A program made the translations under genes and the position numbers. This document shows positions 1 through 8,108 of a DNA stretch of 42,200 nt, piece by piece (position 1 is the stretch's first letter; every line of letters begins with the position of its first letter). Under the pieces are notes generated by a model. It was not told the DNA's origin. It saw nothing but the letters and a program-made list of their open reading frames with translations, and did not search any database. The DNA comes from Halorubrum amylolyticum (lineage in GTDB: Archaea; Halobacteriota; Halobacteria; Halobacteriales; Haloferacaceae), in NCBI RefSeq assembly GCF_004114995.1, contig NZ_SDJP01000025.1, positions 1-42,200 of the forward strand. The letters are read 5' to 3'.

Positions 1-606
1 GTCTCCGAATTGTCGTTGCTATTACCAATTTTGAGCGGGGAAATAATCCGGGCCGTGAGAAGCTCAAGCTATGAGACGGATTCTATGACAGGCTCTGAGT
101 GGGTACTCCATCGTCTCTCCCGTGCTGTCGTGGAGTTCGCAGAGCAATTCCCGAACCCAGTAATTGTGTTCGAGGATATGGAAGGTATCCGCGACGAAAT
201 CAAGTACGGCACGTATATGAACCGACGGTTACACAAACTGCCGTTCCACAAGTTCGAGAAGTTCGTCTCGTACAAGGCGACGTGGCGAGAGATTCCTACG
301 GACACGGTGGACGCCTACTACAACTCGAAGACGTGTTCGTGCTGTGGTGAGCACGGGTATCGGCAGGGACGGCGGTTCTGGTGTTCGAACGACGAGTGTG
401 GCGTGGTGCAAGACCACGCCGACCGGAATGCGTCGGTGAACATTGCGTGGCGTGAGAAGGCGAAACTCGACGGCAACGAATCAAATCACCGGACTCACAA
501 AACCCAGCCGCAGGTTCGGTTGGTGCGTCTGTCCGGGTCGGGGCGTGTAAGCCGCCCAACCTCATCCCGCTCGCTTGCCGAGCAGGGAGTGCTAGCGCAC
601 GGCTGA
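1..606 (+). CDS. tnpB: TnpB (IS200/IS605-type OrfB), C-terminal part, cut by window edge
   Basis: Reading frame 1 is open from the first base, so the gene begins outside the window and only about 200 C-terminal residues are visible. It holds the RuvC-like motif FEDMEGIRD and a four-cysteine zinc ribbon (TCSCCGEHG, then WCSNDECG). DHADRNASVNIA follows, with the final RuvC aspartate. This order is typical of TnpB, the RNA-guided nuclease of IS605/IS1341 elements and ancestor of Cas12. The tail after the last motif is Arg/Ser-rich, as is common in haloarchaeal copies. A TTG at position 10 is internal and not the real start. In this family the guide RNA is made from the 3' end of the gene and beyond; two hairpins lie just downstream. 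Whether the N-terminal half is intact cannot be seen. Confidence 0.85.
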   Translation, partial: VSELSLLLPILSGEIIRAVRSSSYETDSMTGSEWVLHRLSRAVVEFAEQFPNPVIVFEDMEGIRDEIKYGTYMNRRLHKLPFHKFEKFVSYKATWREIPTDTVDAYYNSKTCSCCGEHGYRQGRRFWCSNDECGVVQDHADRNASVNIAWREKAKLDGNESNHRTHKTQPQVRLVRLSGSGRVSRPTSSRSLAEQGVLAHG

Positions 607-670
607 GGAAATTAGAAAAGCCTCGGGTCACCGCGCCCGAGGCTGTTTACCCTCGCTAAAAGCGACTTTC
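607..670 (+). mobile_element. Probable right end of the tnpB element with two hairpins (omega-RNA scaffold region)
   Basis: Directly after the tnpB stop there is a perfect 9-bp inverted repeat, AGCCTCGGG (619-627) and CCCGAGGCT (636-644), with an 8-base loop. A second perfect small hairpin follows: TCGCT (653-657), loop AAA, AGCGA (661-665). IS200/IS605 elements carry subterminal hairpins instead of inverted repeats, and the TnpB guide RNA (omega RNA) ends at this side. The exact cleavage site is not determined. The first hairpin could instead be only a transcription terminator. Confidence 0.5.
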
Positions 671-750
671 TGGACAGCCACCCATCTTTTGACGCCACCA
701 CCCATGGAGAGAGCCGGGAGCAACCCGACGGCAGGGACAGGTCGACTACT

Positions 751-2082
751 TCATAGCTGCTTGTAGGCGAATCCGCAACGCTCCGCGTTCTCGGCGTCGA
801 ACATGTCCTCGATATCGACCAGAAGCGGAGCTTCGTTCATCTTCGAATGAGCGTCTTCGAGGGAGAGGGACTGAAACTCGTCGTGACCTGTCGTGAAAAT
901 TAGTCCGTCGACACCGTCGAACGAGACTTCTTCACAAATGGGGATGTCGAACTTGGATCGCAACAGTTCGTCGTCGACTTGCGGGTCATATCCGGCGATC
1001 GAGATGTCGTACCGTTGCAGCTCGGAGATGAGATCGTTCACCTTCGTGTTTCGGACATCGTCTACGTTGGCCTTGTACGAGAGCCCGAATACGAGCAGAC
1101 GGCTCTCTTTCGGAACCTTTCCGCAGTCGTTGAGCCCGCGAATTGTCAGTTCCGTGACAAATTTTGTCATAAACTCGTTCATATCGCGTGCCGTATTGAC
1201 GATCTGTGGCGTGAATCCCGCGACCTCGGTGCTATGAGCGTAGTGTGCGGGGTCGACCGGTATGCAGTGACCCCCGACTAGCCCCGGTGAATACTCGTGG
1301 AAGTTCCACTTGGTCCCGGCAGCCTCAAGCACCTCATCGGTGTTCAGCCCCAAGTGCTCGCAGGCGACCGCCAGCTCGTTTACGAGAGCAATGTTCACGT
1401 CGCGCTGGACGTTCTCGAACACTTTCATCATCTCGGCGACCTCGATGCTGGGCGCAGTCCGAACCCCGGCGTCGATAACATTGCTGTACAGTCGTCTGAT
1501 CCGTTCTCTCACCTCTCTATTCTGCCCACTAACGACTTTTATGACATCCTTGATACCGCGGTTCTGATCGCCAGGTGAGATACGCTCCGGGGAGTATCCG
1601 ACATCGAACTCCTCACCCGCGGTGAATCCGGATGTCCGTTCAAGTGCCGGAATCAGTACTTCGCGTGTCGCTCCTGGGAATACCGTCGATTCGAGGACGA
1701 CTGTCGTTCCCGGAGAAAGATTCTCTCCGATCGTCTCGCCAGCCGACTTTACGTAGTCAAGGTTTGGTGTCTCTCGATCATCTGTCGGTGTCGGCACAGC
1801 AATAATAACGAAGTCGGTGTCAGAGACGAACCCAGGGTCCGTGGTAAAGTGGATGTTGAGATCTGAGAGTTCCCGTTCTGAGATGACATTCGAAGAAGGG
1901 TTACCGTTCCGCAACCGATCGATAGTTGATTCACTGATATCGTATCCTACTACGTCCCAACCCGTCCTGTCGAACGCTACTGCCACTGAAAGCCCGACGT
2001 ATCCAAGACCAGCCACTCCGACCGTCTCAGTCGACCGTTCGACATCCACTTCGGATGAGGTTTTTACATCCTGTTTGCTCAT
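751..2082 (-). CDS. Nucleotide-sugar dehydrogenase (UDP-glucose/UDP-ManNAc dehydrogenase family)
   Basis: This 443-residue enzyme oxidises a nucleotide-linked sugar to its uronic acid using NAD+, supplying acidic sugars for glycans. The NAD-binding domain has the motif GVAGLGYVG at residues 22-30, and ESTVFPG and YSPER follow at about 131-137 and 163-167. The central helix contains Lys220 and Asn224 in MMKVFENVQRD. The catalytic cysteine is Cys273 in GGHCIPVDP. The C-terminal UDP-binding domain (about 320-430) is present, so the length is normal. The sequence style resembles WecC/TviB-type enzymes, but the exact substrate cannot be read off. It is the first gene of the island next to the tnpB end. 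An AT-rich promoter with a palindrome lies upstream. Confidence 0.9.
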   Translation of the reverse strand: MSKQDVKTSSEVDVERSTETVGVAGLGYVGLSVAVAFDRTGWDVVGYDISESTIDRLRNGNPSSNVISERELSDLNIHFTTDPGFVSDTDFVIIAVPTPTDDRETPNLDYVKSAGETIGENLSPGTTVVLESTVFPGATREVLIPALERTSGFTAGEEFDVGYSPERISPGDQNRGIKDVIKVVSGQNREVRERIRRLYSNVIDAGVRTAPSIEVAEMMKVFENVQRDVNIALVNELAVACEHLGLNTDEVLEAAGTKWNFHEYSPGLVGGHCIPVDPAHYAHSTEVAGFTPQIVNTARDMNEFMTKFVTELTIRGLNDCGKVPKESRLLVFGLSYKANVDDVRNTKVNDLISELQRYDISIAGYDPQVDDELLRSKFDIPICEEVSFDGVDGLIFTTGHDEFQSLSLEDAHSKMNEAPLLVDIEDMFDAENAERCGFAYKQL

Positions 2083-2105
2083 GTGAATTGGTTGAGCAAT
2101 GATAC

Positions 2106-2123
2106 CAATATCATATTGTTATA
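2106..2123 (-). promoter_or_regulatory. Promoter of the nucleotide-sugar dehydrogenase with an operator-like palindrome
   Basis: On the minus strand TATAAC (2118-2123) lies about 36-41 bases before the ATG at 2082. Just downstream of it sits a hyphenated palindrome, CAATAT-C-ATATTG (2106-2118). The spacing suits a TATA box with a short leader, and the palindrome would lie between TATA box and start site, a normal place for an archaeal repressor. This is inferred from position only. Confidence 0.4.
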
Positions 2124-2310
2124 GAGACATTACAGACCTCGGGATCACAATTCAGAAACTGACGGCTTTGCCGACAGACTGGAGAAGACAAAGATGTATC
2201 TATTCAGTAATTGCTGGACCATGATGTGTATCAGGAATCATTTGGTGGCGGCCATGAAACGCAATAGGGCAGCCGGCTGACGCGGCAAGTGATATGCCAC
2301 CTGCAACCAG

Positions 2311-3351
2311 TCAATTGTGGGACGCCACCGCGCGGATCTGTTTGAGAATGGCGCACGTGGTGTCTACCTTGTCTTCGAGGAGGTCGTCGCGACGACTGCG
2401 CCACGTTTCGGCTGAGTATCCATCGAGTATCGAAACTGCCTTCGAAAGCCCGCGGAACTGACGGTCGTCACCGTCGAACTGGAAGACAAGCCCGTATTTG
2501 TCGGCCAACTCGTCGATGTATCCCAGATGGATCGGACTCACGAAGATCGCCGGCGTGCCGAGAACGGCCGACTCGGCCGCCATCGTCGCACTCTCGCCGA
2601 TGAAGAGGTCCGCATCACGTAGCACCTGATGGATCTCCTCAGGCGCCGTCGGCATCAGATAGTCGTCGAATCGATCCGGGAGTTCGCTTTCGGACGTGAT
2701 GATGACGCGGGTGCCCGTCGATTCAAGTTGCTCAATGACCGCCTCAAGTTCACTAAAGCCGGCACTGCCAACATCGTGGAGGGCGTTCCAAGCCACAAGG
2801 CGAAGCACTACGTACTTATCGTCGGGATCAACATCTGTGTCGTCAAACACCGACGGATCAGGCGTGAACCGATCGGGATGTAGGTACGCTAGTTCGTGGT
2901 ACCCTGGATATGTCCATTGCTTCTTCCCAATATTGTCCCAGTAGCAATCGGGGGTACAGATCCGGTCAGCGAGGGGGAAGGCGAGCATGTTCTGTATCGT
3001 CGCGTTCTCTGTATCCGTGAATATCAGTCCATTCGTCTGTAATAACGTCGCGACGTGCGACACCCCCGGTTCACCCATCCCGACGATGACATCAGGATCA
3101 ATCCGCCGGCAGTTACGGAGGAGACGAGTCTCGTAGAGCGCCTGCGTGAGGACGAGTCCCGCAAAAGACTTTGTCTCTGAGGCCAATCGGTTGTACTCAA
3201 TACCGTAACCGTCGAGCAAGTCCGTCGCGACATCGTTCTCCCTGACAAACACGAACACGCTGTCCCCCGATTCGACGAGCTCGCGGATCGCGTTCCTGAA
3301 CAGGTGTACGTGCGCAGGATGCTGGATCGTGAATGCAACCCGCATTCTCAA
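2311..3351 (-). CDS. DUF354 family protein, glycosyltransferase-like
   Basis: The 346-residue protein starts MRMRVAFTIQHPAHVHLFRN, the typical opening of DUF354 proteins. These have a GT-B-like two-domain fold related to MurG and UDP-GlcNAc 2-epimerase and are usually found in archaeal polysaccharide clusters. The N-terminal Rossmann-like half contains VIVGMGEPGVSH (about residues 88-100). The C-terminal half contains DADLFIGESATMAAESAVLGTPAI (about 245-270, quoted here as one recognisable block around GES and AESAVLGTP), which resembles the nucleotide-sugar binding edge of GT-B enzymes. No signal peptide or membrane segment is seen, so a cytoplasmic role is likely. Donor and acceptor are unknown. 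It lies divergent from the DUF1616 gene. Confidence 0.75.
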   Translation of the reverse strand: MRMRVAFTIQHPAHVHLFRNAIRELVESGDSVFVFVRENDVATDLLDGYGIEYNRLASETKSFAGLVLTQALYETRLLRNCRRIDPDVIVGMGEPGVSHVATLLQTNGLIFTDTENATIQNMLAFPLADRICTPDCYWDNIGKKQWTYPGYHELAYLHPDRFTPDPSVFDDTDVDPDDKYVVLRLVAWNALHDVGSAGFSELEAVIEQLESTGTRVIITSESELPDRFDDYLMPTAPEEIHQVLRDADLFIGESATMAAESAVLGTPAIFVSPIHLGYIDELADKYGLVFQFDGDDRQFRGLSKAVSILDGYSAETWRSRRDDLLEDKVDTTCAILKQIRAVASHN

Positions 3352-3740
3352 GTCCTCTCCTCAAGGGATCCGTTGTGAGAGTGATATATACGGACAGTTC
3401 CAGATCGATGTTTCATTCCCATTTCTTGACCGTACCGTGTACCGGATGGGGAAAGACAGCTATTGTTATGTATTTGTTAATTGATGGGGCGACTCATAAT
3501 ATAATCCACAGCGATGAATCCACCTTGTTGGACGATTCATACCGTTCAACAGGAGGTTCCTAATTATACGGATTCGTCACTATATCCGAAACGAGGCGAG
3601 CTGAGCAGCTCACCGAAATCACGAGCAGACTACCACACCGAAGCCACGACTCATATGCGAGCACTCACACACGATTCATTCACGGAGGGCATGACGACGG
3701 CTGGAGAATGCCGCAATGCTCAATTTGGAGCAATCAGCAG
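3352..3740. promoter_or_regulatory. AT-rich divergent intergenic region
   Basis: About 390 bases separate the divergent DUF354 and DUF1616 genes. On the minus strand a TATA-like run (TATATAT, 3384-3390) lies about 33 bases before the DUF354 start, suiting a nearly leaderless transcript. The middle part (about 3470-3510) is very AT-rich. Short reading frames here have no recognisable content. I see no RNA gene or repeat. Confidence 0.4.
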
Positions 3741-4721
3741 ATGATTCAGGATATTCCTGACGACGTATGGGCCTCGTTGGCCGCGGCCGTCGTCCTCGTC
3801 ACCGTGGTCATACTTGAACTGGAGTCCAGTATCAGAGTCGCTATCGTGCTCCCCATACTCCTATTCTTGCCCGGATACGCTCTTATGACCGCTTTGTTCC
3901 CCGAGAAACGCATAAATGTTCCGAACGCTATCGGCCGACGCGCTCCCCAGAATCTGACAACATTTCTGCTGGGCGAAGATCCAATTCGACTTTCACCGAC
4001 TATTCGGTTTGTCCTCGCCGTGGGGGGCAGCGTCGCGTTACTTCCGTTGTTGGGACTACTTACGTCGGCCGTGACCGGAACAATCACGGCCAAGACGGCA
4101 GTGGTAACCTTGGCTCTCTTCATCTTCGTCGCCACCGCCGTTGGGACGGTGCGCCGGCTTCAAACGCCCATCGATGACCGCTATGCGCCATCGTTCGCAG
4201 GGAAGGTGTCACTGATTAAAGCAAGTGTTTCCGGGCAAACACGGTGGGAGTCGATACTCAATACCACCCTCGGAATCTCTCTTCTAGTTGCCGTCTTCAC
4301 CACCGGTTTCGTACTGACCGTCCCCAATGACGGAGAATCCTACTCGACCGCCGCCCTGTACGGGACGGACGACGACGAACTCGTTTTGGGAAACCTCCCA
4401 GACGAAATGACCCGAGAACAGACCGAGGAGGTCATCTTTGTGGTGAATAACCACCACGATCAGAGTGTCGACTACACCGTGGTCGTAAAGTTGCAACGGC
4501 AAAACTCGGACGGTACGGTGATCGATGAACAACGGCTCGACACGTTCAACAAAACCATCGCGGCGGATCAGAGGTGGCGGCACTCACACGGACTAAGCCC
4601 GACATTCGTCGGTGAGCGAGTCCGCGTCATCTACCTCGTGTATGAAGGGAAGCCGCCGGAGACGCCGACACGGTCGAATGCCGACGCCGATGTGTACCAC
4701 TGGCTAACCGTTACGGAGTAG
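3741..4721 (+). CDS. DUF1616 domain membrane protein
   Basis: I prefer the ATG at 3741 (MIQDIPDDVWASL) over the in-frame ATG at 3708, because the extra 11 residues do not resemble the family; the protein is then 326 residues. The N-terminus has two closely spaced hydrophobic stretches with the loop LFLPGYALMTALFPE, a hallmark of DUF1616. Two further membrane segments lie at about residues 95-115 and 120-140, and another at about 180-200. The remaining about 120 residues form a soluble, probably extracellular beta-rich domain (from about YSTAALYG on). DUF1616 proteins are frequent in haloarchaeal glycosylation and surface-protein clusters, but their biochemical role is not established. Its 3' end faces the next gene. 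Confidence 0.75.
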   Translation: MIQDIPDDVWASLAAAVVLVTVVILELESSIRVAIVLPILLFLPGYALMTALFPEKRINVPNAIGRRAPQNLTTFLLGEDPIRLSPTIRFVLAVGGSVALLPLLGLLTSAVTGTITAKTAVVTLALFIFVATAVGTVRRLQTPIDDRYAPSFAGKVSLIKASVSGQTRWESILNTTLGISLLVAVFTTGFVLTVPNDGESYSTAALYGTDDDELVLGNLPDEMTREQTEEVIFVVNNHHDQSVDYTVVVKLQRQNSDGTVIDEQRLDTFNKTIAADQRWRHSHGLSPTFVGERVRVIYLVYEGKPPETPTRSNADADVYHWLTVTE

Positions 4722-4748
4722 TGACGTCCGTACAACCACGCCCCACTA

Positions 4749-6662
4749 TCAAACCGCCGACGGTGCTAAGAATGTCATCCGTCTAGGTTCGGAGACTACG
4801 TCGCTAGGATCTCCCATCGTCGTTTCGTACGTTGGTTCGATATAGTAGAGGCGGAAGCTATCGTTCGAGATGAGTTTGCTCACGCCGGGTTGCTCGTCCA
4901 AGTGATCAAACCCGCGACTGGTAAACCGGAACCCGTTGTAGACGATAACTTCTCGATCGTAATCGCGTTGTAGGACAACTAGATAATGCGGATCGTCGTA
5001 GTATGTCGTCATATTTCCACGGTTGAATACCTGATCCGGAATCGGCTCATCGGCTCGATTGATATCCATCTTTTCACTCCCGTTGCGGCCGTACACCGCG
5101 TCAGCATAGCGTGCCGTCCCACCACGGATATTTGTGAAGATCACTTCGTCGCTTCGGTTATCGATAGCAGTCTCATATCCCGTCAGTTCCATCTCTGTGA
5201 TATGGGCCGACTGCTGATACATATAGGGCGACTGATACACAGAGGCAGTTGATAAAAGCAACATGACGACGAGAATGGGTCCAGCGACTCCGACGACCGA
5301 CCGGGTGGAGAACCGATCGGCGAGCACGGTCAAGCCGTCCGACAGCATAACCGTGCCGAGTATCGACGCAACCATCGCGAGGAGCCCGAGCTGTCGGTAG
5401 TGCTGTGTCGTCACGCTCGACAGGAAGTACATCAGGAATATTACCGTCAGCGTCGAAAAGGATATTGAGAGGTACTTGATAACGGTTCGTTGATTCACGT
5501 CTTTCCAGTTCACTCTACTCACGTAGCTGAGAAGCATCAACAGTCCAGCGACGATGAAGAACAGAAGTGTCACGAGAAACAGTTTGACAAAGAGTTCCTC
5601 GATACTGCCACCGATATCGCTTAGCGACCTCCCACGTTGTGTGGCACCATCAACGGGTGATTCACTGGAGCCGGTGACAAATTGGATAATCCGTTCGATG
5701 ATGATACTCCCTGATCCGGTTGCTCGTGAGTGTTGTGGTACCCACAGTCCGAAGAGGACGCCAAGAAAGAGGGCAGGAGGATAAGCGAGCCGCTCTGTGG
5801 CGATATCATAGTTACCGAGTCGATCACCGACACCTCGATATATCGTCTGTACAACCGAGATAGTCACGAATATGACGAGAAGGTTTGCAGCCTGCTGTGG
5901 GTGGACGAAGAGGAGGGACGCCACCGCGACGTACAAGAGTACACTCCACGAGCTCGCGGAGAAGCCGAACCACTCGATATCAGAGGGCCCCCTGAGATAC
6001 CGAAACGTCACAAAGAACACGAACGGAAAGAAGAGGATGGCTTGCGTCGTCGGATGCATCATCCTGAAGACGCTCACGTTGTTGACGGGCAAAAAGAGGG
6101 CGGCGGCGTAGAGACCAAACGGGACCGCCCAGTCGCTATCTGAGAGGTAGGCAACACATAGTGGGAGAAACAGGAGGTACAGTACGAAGTAGATGACGAC
6201 AGTCAATTGTCCCGCCCGCGGAAGCCGCATACCGCCAACTTCGCCGAACAGAAGCGCGATGACGTGTGTTGCCGGATAGAGAATATCGAAGGGTTGCAAG
6301 GCTCCCGTACGGAAGTCGAGAACCCAACCGAGGTGAGTCAGTGAGTCTGCCGGACCAAAAAAATGGTAGTTTCTAACGATAGGGATCGAGATGATGGCCA
6401 CGAAGATGCTTACGCCGAGAAAGAGCGCTATCGTCCGCAGATGCGGCGAACGGTCGCGATCGAACGCGACGGCTAGCGAGGCGAGAGTACTCAGCGCCAT
6501 GCAAGCCCAGAAGGGAACTGGCGTCGAGGTGTATGGAGACAGTTCGTATCCCGAGGCCGGTTCGGTGTATGCTGCAAGGAGCCCGACCGTAAGCAGTACG
6601 AACCCGAGCGTGAGGAGAACCTTCGATCGAATAGCCCCGCGCCGGTGTTTCCTACGAGACAT
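4749..6662 (-). CDS. Large multi-pass membrane protein, glycan-cluster associated, function unknown
   Basis: The 637-residue protein has about twelve hydrophobic segments spread over residues 15-480 and a soluble C-terminal part (about 490-637). The N-terminus is strongly basic (MSRRKHRRGAIRSK). The loop after the third or fourth segment contains FFGPADSLTHLGWVLDF. The topology, many helices followed by a soluble domain, resembles integral membrane glycosyltransferases and oligosaccharide polymerases, and the acidic pair DS in this loop could fit. I cannot assign it to a named family. It is convergent with DUF1616 (27-base gap) and lies between that gene and a glycosyltransferase. Confidence 0.7.
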   Translation of the reverse strand: MSRRKHRRGAIRSKVLLTLGFVLLTVGLLAAYTEPASGYELSPYTSTPVPFWACMALSTLASLAVAFDRDRSPHLRTIALFLGVSIFVAIISIPIVRNYHFFGPADSLTHLGWVLDFRTGALQPFDILYPATHVIALLFGEVGGMRLPRAGQLTVVIYFVLYLLFLPLCVAYLSDSDWAVPFGLYAAALFLPVNNVSVFRMMHPTTQAILFFPFVFFVTFRYLRGPSDIEWFGFSASSWSVLLYVAVASLLFVHPQQAANLLVIFVTISVVQTIYRGVGDRLGNYDIATERLAYPPALFLGVLFGLWVPQHSRATGSGSIIIERIIQFVTGSSESPVDGATQRGRSLSDIGGSIEELFVKLFLVTLLFFIVAGLLMLLSYVSRVNWKDVNQRTVIKYLSISFSTLTVIFLMYFLSSVTTQHYRQLGLLAMVASILGTVMLSDGLTVLADRFSTRSVVGVAGPILVVMLLLSTASVYQSPYMYQQSAHITEMELTGYETAIDNRSDEVIFTNIRGGTARYADAVYGRNGSEKMDINRADEPIPDQVFNRGNMTTYYDDPHYLVVLQRDYDREVIVYNGFRFTSRGFDHLDEQPGVSKLISNDSFRLYYIEPTYETTMGDPSDVVSEPRRMTFLAPSAV

Positions 6663-6783
6663 CGGAACGGATCACATCTGAGGAATCGTCACTGTCAGAT
6701 ACGACTCGGCCCATCTCTGCTACAGTACCACAGCGGATTTGTACTTTGTTACGCCCTAGTTATTGGTCCTCAGACCATACATT

Positions 6784-7734
6784 CTAGTCGACATCGGGAC
6801 ACTGCACGCCGACAGACTCGTAGATATTGAGAATACTTTCCTTCATGTTCGTGAGACTCGTTATGTTTTCTGACTCCCGGCCATCTGATCGTTCGCCGGC
6901 AGCGAGAACGGAAACAAGAGCGTTCACCAGCTCCTGGTCGCTCTCGCAGACGTACGAATGAGAAACGTTGTTAACGCGTTCAGCGACATCGCCGACATCC
7001 GTTGAAACGATGGGCAAGTTACATGCGAGTGCCTCACGGACGGCGTTGGGTGACCCTTCCCACTTCGATGTCATGAGAAAGGCGTCCGCAGCGTTGATGT
7101 AGAGCGGAACTCGTTCGTGTGGGACATCGTAGACGGTCTGTATCACTACGTTCTCATCCACCTGACCAGCCGCCTCATCAACGATGCGCTCCGCGCGAGG
7201 GAAGTCTTTGACGTGTCGGTCCGGATCGTATGGAAAAAGAATGTGTTTCGCATTGGCGTTCCAGTCCACTTTGCGTCTGGCCTCCGCCTGTGGAATCGGC
7301 TCGAACAAATCGAAGTCGACACCGTGCGGGATAACGTTTGTCTCCACATTCACCGCGTCGTTCATCTCATCGGACATGACGATAACGGCGTCGGTCCACT
7401 GGATGCATCGGTCTGTGACCCAGCCATATTCCCCGAAGACATCCGTTCCCCAAAGAGAGGCGACGACCGGTCGAATCGGTTGAGCGAGTGCAAACGGGAG
7501 CGTGAGCCCAAAGTTCGCATGGATCAAGTCGTACTCCTCTGTCACCAGTTTCGAGAGGATACGTCCGTAGAACATTGCATACTCATGTCCCACCCGATGT
7601 CCATCCGCAGGCGGAACTCGAACGACGGTTGACGACACGCCGCTCCGCTCAAGAACTTCCACCTGTTGTCGAAAGAACGGCCGTGGCGTCGTCACGAGTT
7701 GCAAGACGTTGATCGACTCCCCGTCAGATCTCAT
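6784..7734 (-). CDS. Glycosyltransferase family 4 (GT-B) protein
   Basis: The 316-residue enzyme transfers a sugar from a nucleotide donor to a glycan or lipid acceptor. The C-terminal half carries the family motif E-x7-E (Glu226 to Glu234 in WEGSPNAVREALACNLP), followed by IVSTDVGDVAE. PHGVDFDLF at 136-144 marks the domain junction. The N-terminal acceptor domain contains HANFGLTLPFALA. At about 316 residues it is slightly short but has both domains. The ATG overlaps by four bases (ATGA) the stop of a small upstream reading frame, suggesting coupled translation. Substrate specificity cannot be deduced. Confidence 0.85.
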   Translation of the reverse strand: MRSDGESINVLQLVTTPRPFFRQQVEVLERSGVSSTVVRVPPADGHRVGHEYAMFYGRILSKLVTEEYDLIHANFGLTLPFALAQPIRPVVASLWGTDVFGEYGWVTDRCIQWTDAVIVMSDEMNDAVNVETNVIPHGVDFDLFEPIPQAEARRKVDWNANAKHILFPYDPDRHVKDFPRAERIVDEAAGQVDENVVIQTVYDVPHERVPLYINAADAFLMTSKWEGSPNAVREALACNLPIVSTDVGDVAERVNNVSHSYVCESDQELVNALVSVLAAGERSDGRESENITSLTNMKESILNIYESVGVQCPDVD

Positions 7735-7937
7735 TGGTCACTCCCAACAATTTTCGTAAGGACCCGCCGTCGGGTGTTCGATAATTCGGACTGGAACCCA
7801 TAATTGAGGCGGTGCGTTTCGCATCCTCCTATTGGCGGACGTATCGTTCTCGAACTGGTATACGGAGACGGTCTCCTCTCGGTGAGACGTGCTTTCGAAC
7901 TGTCGTCCATCTTCTCTCCGTCTTTTTGCTCTGACAT
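7731..7937 (-). CDS. Possible small protein or gene remnant upstream of the glycosyltransferase
   Basis: An ATG at 7937 opens a 68-codon frame whose TGA overlaps the glycosyltransferase ATG (ATGA at 7731-7734), the arrangement expected for coupled genes. The product (MSEQKDGEKMDD... to RRVLTKIVGSDQ) has no recognisable domain. A second frame of similar length overlaps it (7738-7959), so coding cannot be decided. It may be the tail of a gene truncated when the neighbouring element arrived. Confidence 0.25.
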   Translation of the reverse strand: MSEQKDGEKMDDSSKARLTERRPSPYTSSRTIRPPIGGCETHRLNYGFQSELSNTRRRVLTKIVGSDQ

Positions 7938-8108
7938 TATTGTTATGCGTTGATTGCATCGACCGTCAAGCACACATCGTCGTCCCGGATGATATGCGAT
8001 GATTCGTGACTGTGACGCAACACAATAGATACTATTAATAGAGAATTAACACTTTTTTGTCATTTGTCCTGCAGTCTCGACGCGTCCGATCGCTTCGAGA
8101 TCATATAT
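7938..8108. other. AT-rich spacer between the glycan island and the ISH6-type element
   Basis: No convincing gene. It contains the AT-rich run ACTATTAATAGAGAATTAA around 8033 and a T tract. It is likely promoter material for the minus-strand genes or the scar of the element's arrival. No target duplication matching the other side of the element is seen. Confidence 0.4.
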
